A stretch of DNA of 64,000 nucleotides, from the NCBI GenBank assembly GCA_963703895.1, contig CAVPFX010000003.1, forward strand, positions 372,001-436,000. Direction: 5' to 3'. This DNA is from VRUE01 sp963703895 (GTDB lineage Bacteria > Actinomycetota > Thermoleophilia > Solirubrobacterales > 70-9). Below the pieces are notes generated by a model. That model did not search any database. It saw only the letters and a list, made by a program, of their open reading frames with translations, and was not told the origin of the DNA. The position numbers and the translations under genes are program-made. Shown in pieces: positions 40,762-51,089 of the stretch; position 1 is the first letter of the stretch, and each line of letters begins with the position of its first letter.

Positions 40762-42843
40762 CTAGACCGAGGCGCTGCCCGGCTCGAAAACCGAGCGCAG
40801 CATCCCGAGGACCGAGTCGGGACGGGAGAACTCCTCGACCAGGTCGCTGACGGCTTCCTCACCCAGGCTCGCTCGCACCACTCGGGTACTCCGCTCGAAC
40901 AGGTTCGGGTTGTCGCGGTAGCCGACAGAGCCACCGAAGGCCATGATGAACGCCGCGATCACGGCCGGGACCCAATCGCAGTCGGCGAAACGGCTGACGT
41001 AAGGCATGACGGAATCGTGCAGCTCCGCAACTTCGGCATCGGAGAGGCCACGGACGCTTAGCGGGATCTCGTCGAGTTTCGACAACCGCCGCTTGTAATA
41101 GGAGCGCAGGAAATCAGGGGGCATGTTTCGCAGCGCCTCGATCAGATCCTCGTCGCCGTTGCCTCCGGCCACCTCCGCCAGCATCCGCACCGCATCGACA
41201 TCGGCCTGGCCCTCGGGGTCGAGCCGCGGATCGGATGGTCCGAGCAGGCCCCGATTGCGAAGGAAATGCGCAAGCTCGTGCGCCACCGCAAAGGTCAGCA
41301 GACTCATCATCAGCGCCAGCGCCTGCGAGTCGCGAAGTCCCCCGACCTGGACCCTGCCGGTGACGGCGATGTCTCCCCCCGAGCGGGCGAAGTCCTCCAG
41401 GCTCGCCTCGACCGCCGCGCGGACCGTGGCCTGGTCACGGCTCGCCGGCCAAGCGTCCATGTACTCGATCGAGTCCGGCGCCAGCCAAGCGATGCAGTAC
41501 CTGGCGACCCGGGTCGCGGTCACCTCCAGACCCCTGCTGATGACTATGTAGCTACCGCCCGCGGACTCGACATAGCGGGCGGTGGGCAGGCTCCCGTTCA
41601 CCACAACCAGCTCGGGCAGCTCCACCTCCGCCAGCGAAGGATCGCGATCGCGCAGCCCCTCGCTCAGAAGCCGGTAGGCATACCGGGCGACCGAGACGGA
41701 GCCGATGTCCTCCCGTACGCCGAGCAGCATCCTCAGGACGGCGACCCAACGGCGCTTCGGGAAGGACAGAGCCAGCCCGTCATCGACCTTCAACGCTTCC
41801 CTTCGAACCTCGTGGTAGTCGGGACCGAGCCCGATCCAGAGGCTCACAAATCGGGCGACCGTCTGCAGGCGATACCCGAGCGGCGGCGGCGACTGAATCT
41901 CGGCCTGCGCATATCTGCCCGCGATCGACTCTCGACCCACCGGCGGCGCTTCCCGCGCCAACGCTCGCGGGTAGGCGCCGAGAGCACCGCGCTGGAAAGG
42001 CGCCTCGGCCGTCGATTCGCCGACCCATACGCCCGTCTCCGCAGCGGGCTCGAACGCGGGATCCAGGTTCAGGCAGTCGAGGAAATCGACGTCTCTCCAC
42101 TCGCCGCCCACGTTCGCAAGGTTGACGCCGGCAAAGTCGCAGCGTTCGAAGACGACGTCGTGCACGACCGCTCCGGCGAAGGTGCTGAAATCGAGATCGA
42201 TGTCGGAGAACGTGCACCGTCTGATCTGGGCCCCGTCGAAACAGCAGCGCCATGCGTCGCCGATGGCGAAAACGACATCCTCGAACACCGCGCCCCGAAA
42301 CGACGTCCCAGAAAGACGGCAGCCGATGAAGGTGCAGTCGTCAACCTTGGTGGCGGCGAAGTCGGCGTCGCTGACGACACCGATAAACCTAACCTCTAAA
42401 AGCCGCCCCCTGGAGAGGTCGACCCCGCGCAGAAACTCGGAGTGAGTGCCGTCGAGGGTCAGCGAGCGAAGCTCGGCTCCAGAGAGACGGAGCCTCCAGT
42501 CCACGAGGTGGATCGGCCTGGTGTACCTCACCAGAGCCTCCAGGCGCGCGAGCCATGCGGTCGCCTGCTGCGGCTGCTCGCTCAGCGCATGCTGCAGCGC
42601 GCGGCCGGCCCCGCCCGACGCCAGCAAAGGCGAGAGCAGGCCTCCGGAGATCGACCTGACGAAGATCAGGGCGCTGTGCGCCCGCGGGAATAGGCGCGGA
42701 AACGCAAGCTCCGCCCAAAGCCGCAGGAATCGCCCGCCGGGTACCGGCCCCTGCGTGCTCCGCCGGCGTAGGCCGCGAGACAGGACCCTCCAGACCGCGT
42801 CAGTCCATCTGAGCGCATACCACTGGCGCCACCGCCGGCCCAC
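40762..42843 (-). CDS. Pentapeptide-repeat protein fused to an HExxH metallopeptidase-like domain
   Basis: 693 residues from GTG at 42843. Residues about 115-255 contain degenerate pentapeptide repeats of the A(D/N)LxX kind (LRGVDLSRGRLLEVRFIG, CTFIGCRLSGTSFRGAVFED, CDFAGVNLANVGGEWRDVDF) that should form a right-handed beta-helix. Residues about 400-600 hold a zinc peptidase signature: AVAHELAHFL with His522, Glu523 and His526, and EGQAD with Glu544, in the ExxAD arrangement of M48-type gluzincins. The domain order is unusual. There is no signal peptide, although a hydrophobic patch lies at about 56-75. A role in regulated proteolysis or defence is possible but not shown. Confidence 0.75.
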   Translation of the reverse strand: MGRRWRQWYALRWTDAVWRVLSRGLRRRSTQGPVPGGRFLRLWAELAFPRLFPRAHSALIFVRSISGGLLSPLLASGGAGRALQHALSEQPQQATAWLARLEALVRYTRPIHLVDWRLRLSGAELRSLTLDGTHSEFLRGVDLSRGRLLEVRFIGVVSDADFAATKVDDCTFIGCRLSGTSFRGAVFEDVVFAIGDAWRCCFDGAQIRRCTFSDIDLDFSTFAGAVVHDVVFERCDFAGVNLANVGGEWRDVDFLDCLNLDPAFEPAAETGVWVGESTAEAPFQRGALGAYPRALAREAPPVGRESIAGRYAQAEIQSPPPLGYRLQTVARFVSLWIGLGPDYHEVRREALKVDDGLALSFPKRRWVAVLRMLLGVREDIGSVSVARYAYRLLSEGLRDRDPSLAEVELPELVVVNGSLPTARYVESAGGSYIVISRGLEVTATRVARYCIAWLAPDSIEYMDAWPASRDQATVRAAVEASLEDFARSGGDIAVTGRVQVGGLRDSQALALMMSLLTFAVAHELAHFLRNRGLLGPSDPRLDPEGQADVDAVRMLAEVAGGNGDEDLIEALRNMPPDFLRSYYKRRLSKLDEIPLSVRGLSDAEVAELHDSVMPYVSRFADCDWVPAVIAAFIMAFGGSVGYRDNPNLFERSTRVVRASLGEEAVSDLVEEFSRPDSVLGMLRSVFEPGSASV

Positions 42844-42873
42844 TCCGTTACTCCGCTCCCCGCTTGGCGAAGA

Positions 42874-43183
42874 TCATCTCGGCTGTCCCCTCGTCCCTTC
42901 CTCCAGCAGGCCGGCGACGGCGCGGGCGAGTTGCTCCCCGTGGCGGGTGAGGACGTACTCGGTATGCGGCGGACGACCGGGGACCAGGTGGCGCTCGACG
43001 ATGCGGGCAGCCTCGAGCTGCTCGAGGCGGTCGGAGAGCGTCGTCGGCGAGACGCCGGGAAGGGACTGACGGAACTCGTTGAAGCGGGCGGCGCCGCTGG
43101 CACAGGCGTAGATCGTCGCCAGCGTCCAGCGGCGCTCCAGCAAGCTCGCCGTCGCCCGCATCTCCGGCGGAACCGGAGAGCAA

Positions 43184-43203
<20 letters not shown>
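42874..43203 (-). CDS. HxlR-family transcriptional regulator
   Basis: 109 residues from GTG at 43203 (ATG at 43161 is the alternative). The HxlR winged helix is clear: ASLLERRWTLATIYACASGAARFNEFRQSLPGVSPTTLSDRLEQLEAARIVERHLVPGRPPHTEYVLTRHGEQL in sequence order, broken here only for description. The N-terminal Cys (CSPVPP) is commonly conserved in the family and favours the longer start. The gene overlaps the 3' end of lon by 20 bp on the same strand. Confidence 0.9.
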
Positions 43204-45481
<2,278 letters not shown>

Positions 45482-45542
45482 GTCTAAGTCCAATTTCTGT
45501 AGTTAGTCTTGCTACAGGATAGCGAAGCGAGATCGCCGTCCG

Positions 45543-46694
45543 GTGACCAGCAGTTCGAGTACGTCGCTATACGCTCAGGAAGGTTTGAAGGTATTGCTCG
45601 ACTCCAACATCTACAGGCGGGACCTGACTCTCAATGGCGGGAAGTTCCGGCTTCTGTTCAGTCAGGCATCGCAGGGTCGGTTCGGGATCGTTCTGCCCGA
45701 GGTTGTGGCGCGTGAGACAACTGAGCTCTACCGCCGGGAGATAGACGAGAGACTCGATGCACTCGACAAAGCCGGACGAAGGCTCAGGTCCCTGCGCATC
45801 CCCGTCGCCGAGCGTGACCCAGTAGACAAAGAAACGGCAGCGGCGGAGTTTCGCGAGTACCTCGAGTCGAAAGTGCTCAACGGTGGGGAGTTGCTGGGCC
45901 TTCCCGTTGTCTCACACGACCACCTCGTGGATCAAGCGATCCGCAAGCGACGTCCATTTAGCGGCAAGGGCGCTGGCTATCGAGACGCTCTGATCTGGCA
46001 AAGCGCCATGGCTCTTACCGCGAATGATGAGACGGTCGCCCTGGTCACTGACAACCGCAAGGATTTCGCCGCGGCCGACGGCGAGACGCTTCATCCCGAT
46101 CTGGTCGCCGAACTCGAGGCAGCCGGCGCCAATGGCGATTCGGTTCTCCTCTATCGCGACCTCGATGACTTCTTGGAGGCGTGGGTCCCCGAGGAGGAGG
46201 CAGCACTACAGCGCGTCAGGGAGCTACTGGCCAATCCGGAGGAGATGGCCAAGCTCGAAGACAAGCTAGCAACGGTTTTGGCCCAGCTCGAGCTGCCAAA
46301 CGAAGGTCGGGCGTTTCTCACGGAACTGGGCATCGACTCCGAAGGCGCATGGGTGGAGACCCTTGACCAGATCGAGTCGATAGAAGCGAAGAGCGCCTAC
46401 AGCCTCGGCGATGCGGACGCCTCGATCGAGCTCGAAGCCACGGTGCTGACCACCATTGACTTCTTCGCCCACAAGGGAGATCTCTACTCAGCGGAGCGGA
46501 TGCACGACCTCGGAGACGAGATCGACCCTCCCTTCTATATCTACGACTATGACTACAACGAGTCCCTAGCCGCAGCAGAGGCGCCCGTGGAGCTTTCGCT
46601 TGTAGTGCAGGCCACTTTCCGTGCAGAGCCCGGCGATCTTGACGACATCGAGATAACCGACATTGACCCAACCCCAGTGGCACAGACTGTCTAG
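45543..46694 (+). CDS. PIN-domain ribonuclease-like protein (DUF4935 type)
   Basis: 383 residues from GTG at 45543. The N-terminal PIN fold has acidic residues in the expected places: Asp20 in VLLDSNIY, Glu53 in VLPEVVARE, Asp148 in GAGYRDALIWQ and Asp170 in LVTDNRKDF. The second half is helical with acidic beta-strands (SIELEATVLTTIDFF, VELSLVVQATF), which is not PIN. DUF4935 proteins have this layout and are considered PIN-like nucleases. No antitoxin gene is adjacent. The gene is less GC-rich than its neighbours and has poor initiation signals. Confidence 0.82.
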   Translation: MTSSSSTSLYAQEGLKVLLDSNIYRRDLTLNGGKFRLLFSQASQGRFGIVLPEVVARETTELYRREIDERLDALDKAGRRLRSLRIPVAERDPVDKETAAAEFREYLESKVLNGGELLGLPVVSHDHLVDQAIRKRRPFSGKGAGYRDALIWQSAMALTANDETVALVTDNRKDFAAADGETLHPDLVAELEAAGANGDSVLLYRDLDDFLEAWVPEEEAALQRVRELLANPEEMAKLEDKLATVLAQLELPNEGRAFLTELGIDSEGAWVETLDQIESIEAKSAYSLGDADASIELEATVLTTIDFFAHKGDLYSAERMHDLGDEIDPPFYIYDYDYNESLAAAEAPVELSLVVQATFRAEPGDLDDIEITDIDPTPVAQTV

Positions 46695-46724
46695 TTCACG
46701 GCCTCGAGTAAGACCAGGGCCTAC

Positions 46725-47315
46725 TCACCGGCGAGAAGCGCGAGCCGGTTTCCGCGTGCCTTTGGCTTTAGCCGTGGAGCGTTTTTTCGTCACCCGCTTG
46801 CGCTGAGAGCTCGGCACGTCTTCGCTGACGATAGCGCCGGTCAGCGACTTGATCTGGCCCTCGAGGAACTTCGCCATCCGTTCCTCCTCGCGGCGGATAC
46901 CTTTGGCGAGTTTGGCGGTCTCACGATCCCCGACTTTCTCGGCGAGCGCCTCGATCGCCAGGTAGGTCGCGATCTCCTCGTGCTCGTTGAAGTACTCGGT
47001 CTTGGCGTTCTTCAGCATCTTCTCCTGCTCGCCGCTGCCCCTGACCATGTGCAGCGGGCCCTTTGCCGCGGCCATCGCCTTGCCGACTACCGTTTGGGTC
47101 AGCTGCCCACCGCCGCCGAGTTTCTTAATCCGGCGCTCGAGTCTCTTGGCGTGCGCTTTCGTCTCGCGTAGGTGCTGTTTGAGCCGTTTCTTGTACGGCG
47201 CCTTCGTGATCATCGCAATGTGAGCCTCGAGCGTCGTCTCCAATTCCTTCTCCTTGCCGTAGGCCTCACTCAGGTACTGGACCAACTTCGCGTCGCGCTC
47301 GTTCAAATCCGCCAT
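46725..47315 (-). CDS. DUF892/YciE-like ferritin-fold protein with basic tail
   Basis: 196 residues. The first about 155 residues are helical with the DUF892 pattern: LVQYLSEAYGKEKELETTLEAHI, LKQHLRETKAHAKRLERRIKKLGG, then FNEHEEIATYLAIEALAEKVGD with ferritin-like Glu and His. The last about 35 residues are a basic tail (KRVTKKRSTAKAKGTRKPARA) similar in kind to the Lys/Ala tail at 6869-7447. The family is stress-linked (YciF/YciE). The tail may bind nucleic acid. Confidence 0.87.
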   Translation of the reverse strand: MADLNERDAKLVQYLSEAYGKEKELETTLEAHIAMITKAPYKKRLKQHLRETKAHAKRLERRIKKLGGGGQLTQTVVGKAMAAAKGPLHMVRGSGEQEKMLKNAKTEYFNEHEEIATYLAIEALAEKVGDRETAKLAKGIRREEERMAKFLEGQIKSLTGAIVSEDVPSSQRKRVTKKRSTAKAKGTRKPARASRR

Positions 47316-47726
47316 CGGGCTCCCGTCATCTGGTTGGCTTGCCCGGTCTCGCTACCCCGGTGACGAAGAGTCGAAAACGGTTGGGCACGATTGGCACGCG
47401 GATCAAGTGTGCTCGATACCCACCTGCTCGGCCGGCTTGTCCTCCCGCAACCCCTTGAAAGATCCGTGGCGCACCCATTCCCTCGATCCGGGCCTGGCGC
47501 CGAGGACGAGGTGGAGATCTCACCGAACCTTCCTCGCCTCACCCGCGGTGGCTTGGCCGGCATCCTGATCGCGATGGCCGTCGCCTGATCAACATGGCCC
47601 GCGTCGTCGGCCTGACGCTGCTGGAGAGCGTCCACTGCCGCGGCGGCTGGCAGCGCTCCTCCGCCAACTTCTCGCTGCCCGCGGCGCCGCTGGCATCGTC
47701 GCAAACGCGCTGACCTCGATCCTCGG
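47316..47726. other. 411-bp region without a supported gene
   Basis: It contains short open frames on both strands, none with a plausible start, ribosome binding site and family. The plus strand shows a 53-codon open stretch ending at 47730 (LLRQLLAARGAAGIVANALTSILG) without a start codon, which could be a degraded remnant of a longer gene. I see no hairpin or promoter worth naming. Confidence 0.45.
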
Positions 47727-50700
47727 CTAGGCGCCTTTCCCCTTCTTGGCGCCGCCTTTGCCTTTGCCTTTGCCCCCGCCCCCGCACTGCGCCTGCATCT
47801 GCGGCATCGAGTCGGAGACCTTGCCGCTTTGGGCGTCGAGGGCGAGGGTGGCGCGATGGACGCCCTTGCAGATGTCGGTCGAGTTCTGGAAGAGGCCCTT
47901 CTTGGCGCCCTGGGCGGTGAGGAGGACCTTCGACAGCGGCGCGTCGGGGACCGATTCGAAGCGCACCCGCAGGCCGCCTTTGACCGAGTCCACCCGCCCT
48001 GCGGCCTCGAAGAAGAGCGGCTGGTAGGCGGGGCCGCGCAAGACCAAGACCGCGTCGGGCAGCTTGTGGGAGGAGGAGCGCAGGTAGACCGGGCCTTCCA
48101 GGGGGTAGTCCAGCAGCGGGGAAAAGGCGCGCACGTGGCCGTAGACCGAGCCCGCCGGGCACTGGTTGGCGGCGAACTGCACGCGGGTGCAGATCGTGCG
48201 GAAGTGGGCCTGGTCGATGAACTCCGATTTGGGGAAGGTGAAGGAGATCGCCCTGGTGTTTGCTTCCCCTGCCTTGGCGGTGAAGACGCTCTTGAGGCGC
48301 GGGTGCCCGCCGCGGTGGGTCGGGCCGAAGAGCTTCGCGGTCAGCTTTGGCTTGTAGGGGAGGGACTTGCAGCCGCCGACTTGGAAGCGCTGGGCGAGCG
48401 GGGCGGCCTGCCCGAGGGTGGAGATCGCCTGCCCGCCGAAGGACTTCTCCGCGCAGGAGGTCGGGTTGAGGGTGAAGCCGGGGCGATCGGCGCGCACCGC
48501 GACCGAGCGCAGGTCGATCGGCACCCCCTGGAGGATCTGGGGCAGGGGATCGGAGACGACGCGGCCCTGGGCGGTCACGGGATCGAGGTAGAGGGCGCTT
48601 CTGATCACCACCGTGCCGAGGTCGAAGGGCCCGGCGATCGCCGGGACGATCGCCACCAGGCTGATCGGGGCGCCTTTGTAGGGGCCGGCCAGGTAGGCGC
48701 GACCGGAGGTGTAGTAGGGGGTCGGGCCGGCGCCGGCGGCGCCGAGCACGCTGGCGATCTCAGAGGAGGCGGGGCAGCTGGGGTCGGCGAGCTCGAGCGC
48801 GCCTTGCTCGGGGGCTTCGCGCGAGCGCGCCTTGGCGATGTCCTGCTCAGAGCAGCTGGCGACGCCGGCGAGCTTGGCCGAGAGCCCGGTGGGCAGGGTC
48901 GCTTCGATCCGCCCGATCCGCTGGGAGCCGTCTTCGCGGCTGAGCTTGAACAGCAGCGGGCTGTACTTGCCGGCGGCGGGATTGAGCGTGCCGGCGGAGA
49001 GCTTGGGGGCGTTTGGCATCTGCGCCTCTGCGGCGGGGCAGGCCCCGCCGCTGGGGGCGGCGGCGATGGCGAAGGAGCTGGCCGGGGTGGCCTGGGCCCC
49101 GCTCCAGGCGCCCAGCTCGGCGGCGGTTGAGTAGTTGCCGCAGGTTGGCGGGGTGATGAAGGCCCCGCGCGGGCCGCCGAAGAGGTGGACCGAGACCTCG
49201 CTCAGCGGCATCTCGGGGCTTTCGCGAAAGGAGGTCGAGACCTGGCCGCTTTGGGGGTCGAGGTGGCCCTCGCCGGCCAGCTTGGCGACGATGCCTGTCT
49301 TCGGGTCTTCGATCGCCAGGTAGACGGCGATGAGGGAGCCGAAGGGGTTTTGGAAGGGCTGGGCGATGTAGATCGAGCCCTGAAGGGGCTCGAGGATCGC
49401 CTCGCCTTCTTCTTCTTCGACTTCGTGGTCGGCGTTTCTGCGCACCAGGGCCGGCGAGGTGACCTCCACGGTGCCGAGCTTTGCCGCATTGGGGCAGCTT
49501 TGGGGATCGTCGGAGAAGTGCGGGGTCCCCCCGCTCGAGCTCAGGTAGCCGATCTGAGACAAGGAGCAGGCGCCCAGGCCGCCGGCCTGGGAGGGGTTGA
49601 CGACCATCCCGGCGGGGAAGCGGACCGTGGCGTCCTTGAGGATCGCCGGCGAGCGCGACTCGAAGGCGGTGTCGGTGGGCTGGCGCAGGGTGAAGTCGAG
49701 GCCCGAGGGCGAGTCGGAGACGTCGGTCGTCGGCTGGGCTTCGATCGCCGGCTCGAACTCCAGCTCCTCGCAGCCTTCCAGCAGGGCCGGGTCGCCGCCG
49801 AGGCCGGCGCTTTCATAGCTGGCGCGCTGCAGGGCGGCGGGCGGGCTCGGTTCCTCCCAGCTGTCGGCGAGGACTTCGAACAGCGAGGGGGCGCCGGTGC
49901 ACTCGCCGGGCATTGCCAGGAAGGCCTCGCCGCGGTCTTCGACCGGGCAGGCGCCGCCGAAGGTGCCGCATCTGCCGCGGATCTCGTCGTGGGCGGCCTC
50001 GGTGGGGTTGCCCCAGACCTGGGCTTGGACGTTGAAGATCGGCTGCTGGCCGAAGGCGATCACGTCGCGCGTCGCCACCTGCACGCCGTAGTCGCTCTCG
50101 GTGCGCAGCGAGCCCTGGGCGTGGACGAAGACGCCGATGTTGGCGACGTTGGTGGCCAGCTCGGCGGCGGAGCCGGGGGGCGGGACCATGTTGTAGAGGT
50201 TTGAGGTGAGGACGTCGGAGATGCCGACTTCCCCGGCCAGGGTGGTGACGTCGGCGACGCCGACCTGGGAGGCGTCGGGGCAGCCCTCGGAGCTAACTAG
50301 CTCGGCCTCGGTGCAAAGCGCCTTGGAGGCGCCGGGGAAGCCGACCATGCCGCGGGGCAGCTCGACGTAGAAGTTGCGGGGATGGCCGTCGTTGGTGACG
50401 CCGTCGCCGGGGTTCTTGGTCGGGAAGCCGAAGAAGACCGTCTGTTGGTAGGGGTGGGCGCCGGCGAGCAGCTCGGCTTCGGCGTCCTCGTCGGTGGCGG
50501 GGGCTTTGAAGCCCGGCAGGAAGTCGAAGGGGACCGCGTCTTCTTGCACCGGGGTCGGCGAGGAGGCGGCGATCGCCTGGGTGGCGCCGCCGCCGGAGAT
50601 CGTCGCTTGCGTTGTGAGCACTTCCTCGGGCGCTCCGCTTGGGATCGTCACCCCGACTTTGACCCGGAAGAGGTAGCCGGGGTGGAAGGCTTCGGCGGTC

Positions 50701-51089
50701 TTGCAGGTGACCACCTGGCCGAGCGCGGTGCAGGTGGGCTCGTTCGGTGCTTCGGGGTCGGTGTTGCCGGCGTTGAAGGTGCTGACCGCCATCCCGGCGG
50801 GGATCGTCACTTTGACTTCGGTTTCCCCCGTGGTGGGGGCGGCGCCGACGTTGGCGGCGACTACCGCGTATTCGGATTCCTGGCCGGGGGCGAAGTTGGC
50901 CGGCAGCGGGGAGATCGCCAGGGTCCAGCCCGGGGCGGCGGCGGAGGCCGCCGGGGCGCTCAGGGCTAGGGCGCTGCAGCACAGGGCGGCTGCGAGGGCC
51001 AGCGCCCTGGCGGCGCTCGAGCAGGTCGATCGCCTCGACGACGAGCAGCTCGAACAGCTCGAAGTCCTCGAAGTCCTCGCAGCTCTCAT
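47727..51089 (-). CDS. Very large secreted protein with Lys/Gly-rich C terminus
   Basis: 1120 residues, starting with ATG at 51089, which overlaps the stop of the preceding gene (ATGA). A long Ser/Arg-rich N terminus leads into a signal peptide (ALALAAALCCSALALSAPAASAA). The exported part has a DUF11-like N-terminal domain (PANFAPGQESEYAVVAANVG and TIPAGMAVS), then many beta-rich segments with paired Cys (CSLSQIGYLS, CPNAAKLGTVEV) and conserved PLQGSIYIAQPFQNPFGSLIAVYLAIEDP. The tail is GKGKGKGGAKKGKGA-like. No catalytic domain is recognisable. It is a cell-surface or matrix protein by inference. Confidence 0.8.
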   Translation of the reverse strand: MRAARTSRTSSCSSCSSSRRSTCSSAARALALAAALCCSALALSAPAASAAAPGWTLAISPLPANFAPGQESEYAVVAANVGAAPTTGETEVKVTIPAGMAVSTFNAGNTDPEAPNEPTCTALGQVVTCKTAEAFHPGYLFRVKVGVTIPSGAPEEVLTTQATISGGGATQAIAASSPTPVQEDAVPFDFLPGFKAPATDEDAEAELLAGAHPYQQTVFFGFPTKNPGDGVTNDGHPRNFYVELPRGMVGFPGASKALCTEAELVSSEGCPDASQVGVADVTTLAGEVGISDVLTSNLYNMVPPPGSAAELATNVANIGVFVHAQGSLRTESDYGVQVATRDVIAFGQQPIFNVQAQVWGNPTEAAHDEIRGRCGTFGGACPVEDRGEAFLAMPGECTGAPSLFEVLADSWEEPSPPAALQRASYESAGLGGDPALLEGCEELEFEPAIEAQPTTDVSDSPSGLDFTLRQPTDTAFESRSPAILKDATVRFPAGMVVNPSQAGGLGACSLSQIGYLSSSGGTPHFSDDPQSCPNAAKLGTVEVTSPALVRRNADHEVEEEEGEAILEPLQGSIYIAQPFQNPFGSLIAVYLAIEDPKTGIVAKLAGEGHLDPQSGQVSTSFRESPEMPLSEVSVHLFGGPRGAFITPPTCGNYSTAAELGAWSGAQATPASSFAIAAAPSGGACPAAEAQMPNAPKLSAGTLNPAAGKYSPLLFKLSREDGSQRIGRIEATLPTGLSAKLAGVASCSEQDIAKARSREAPEQGALELADPSCPASSEIASVLGAAGAGPTPYYTSGRAYLAGPYKGAPISLVAIVPAIAGPFDLGTVVIRSALYLDPVTAQGRVVSDPLPQILQGVPIDLRSVAVRADRPGFTLNPTSCAEKSFGGQAISTLGQAAPLAQRFQVGGCKSLPYKPKLTAKLFGPTHRGGHPRLKSVFTAKAGEANTRAISFTFPKSEFIDQAHFRTICTRVQFAANQCPAGSVYGHVRAFSPLLDYPLEGPVYLRSSSHKLPDAVLVLRGPAYQPLFFEAAGRVDSVKGGLRVRFESVPDAPLSKVLLTAQGAKKGLFQNSTDICKGVHRATLALDAQSGKVSDSMPQMQAQCGGGGKGKGKGGAKKGKGA

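Noticed and set aside
47303..47704. 133-codon minus-strand frame in the gap between the DUF892 and giant secreted genes
   Set aside because: Low-complexity Arg/Gly translation, no ribosome binding site and overlap with the DUF892 start; not credible.
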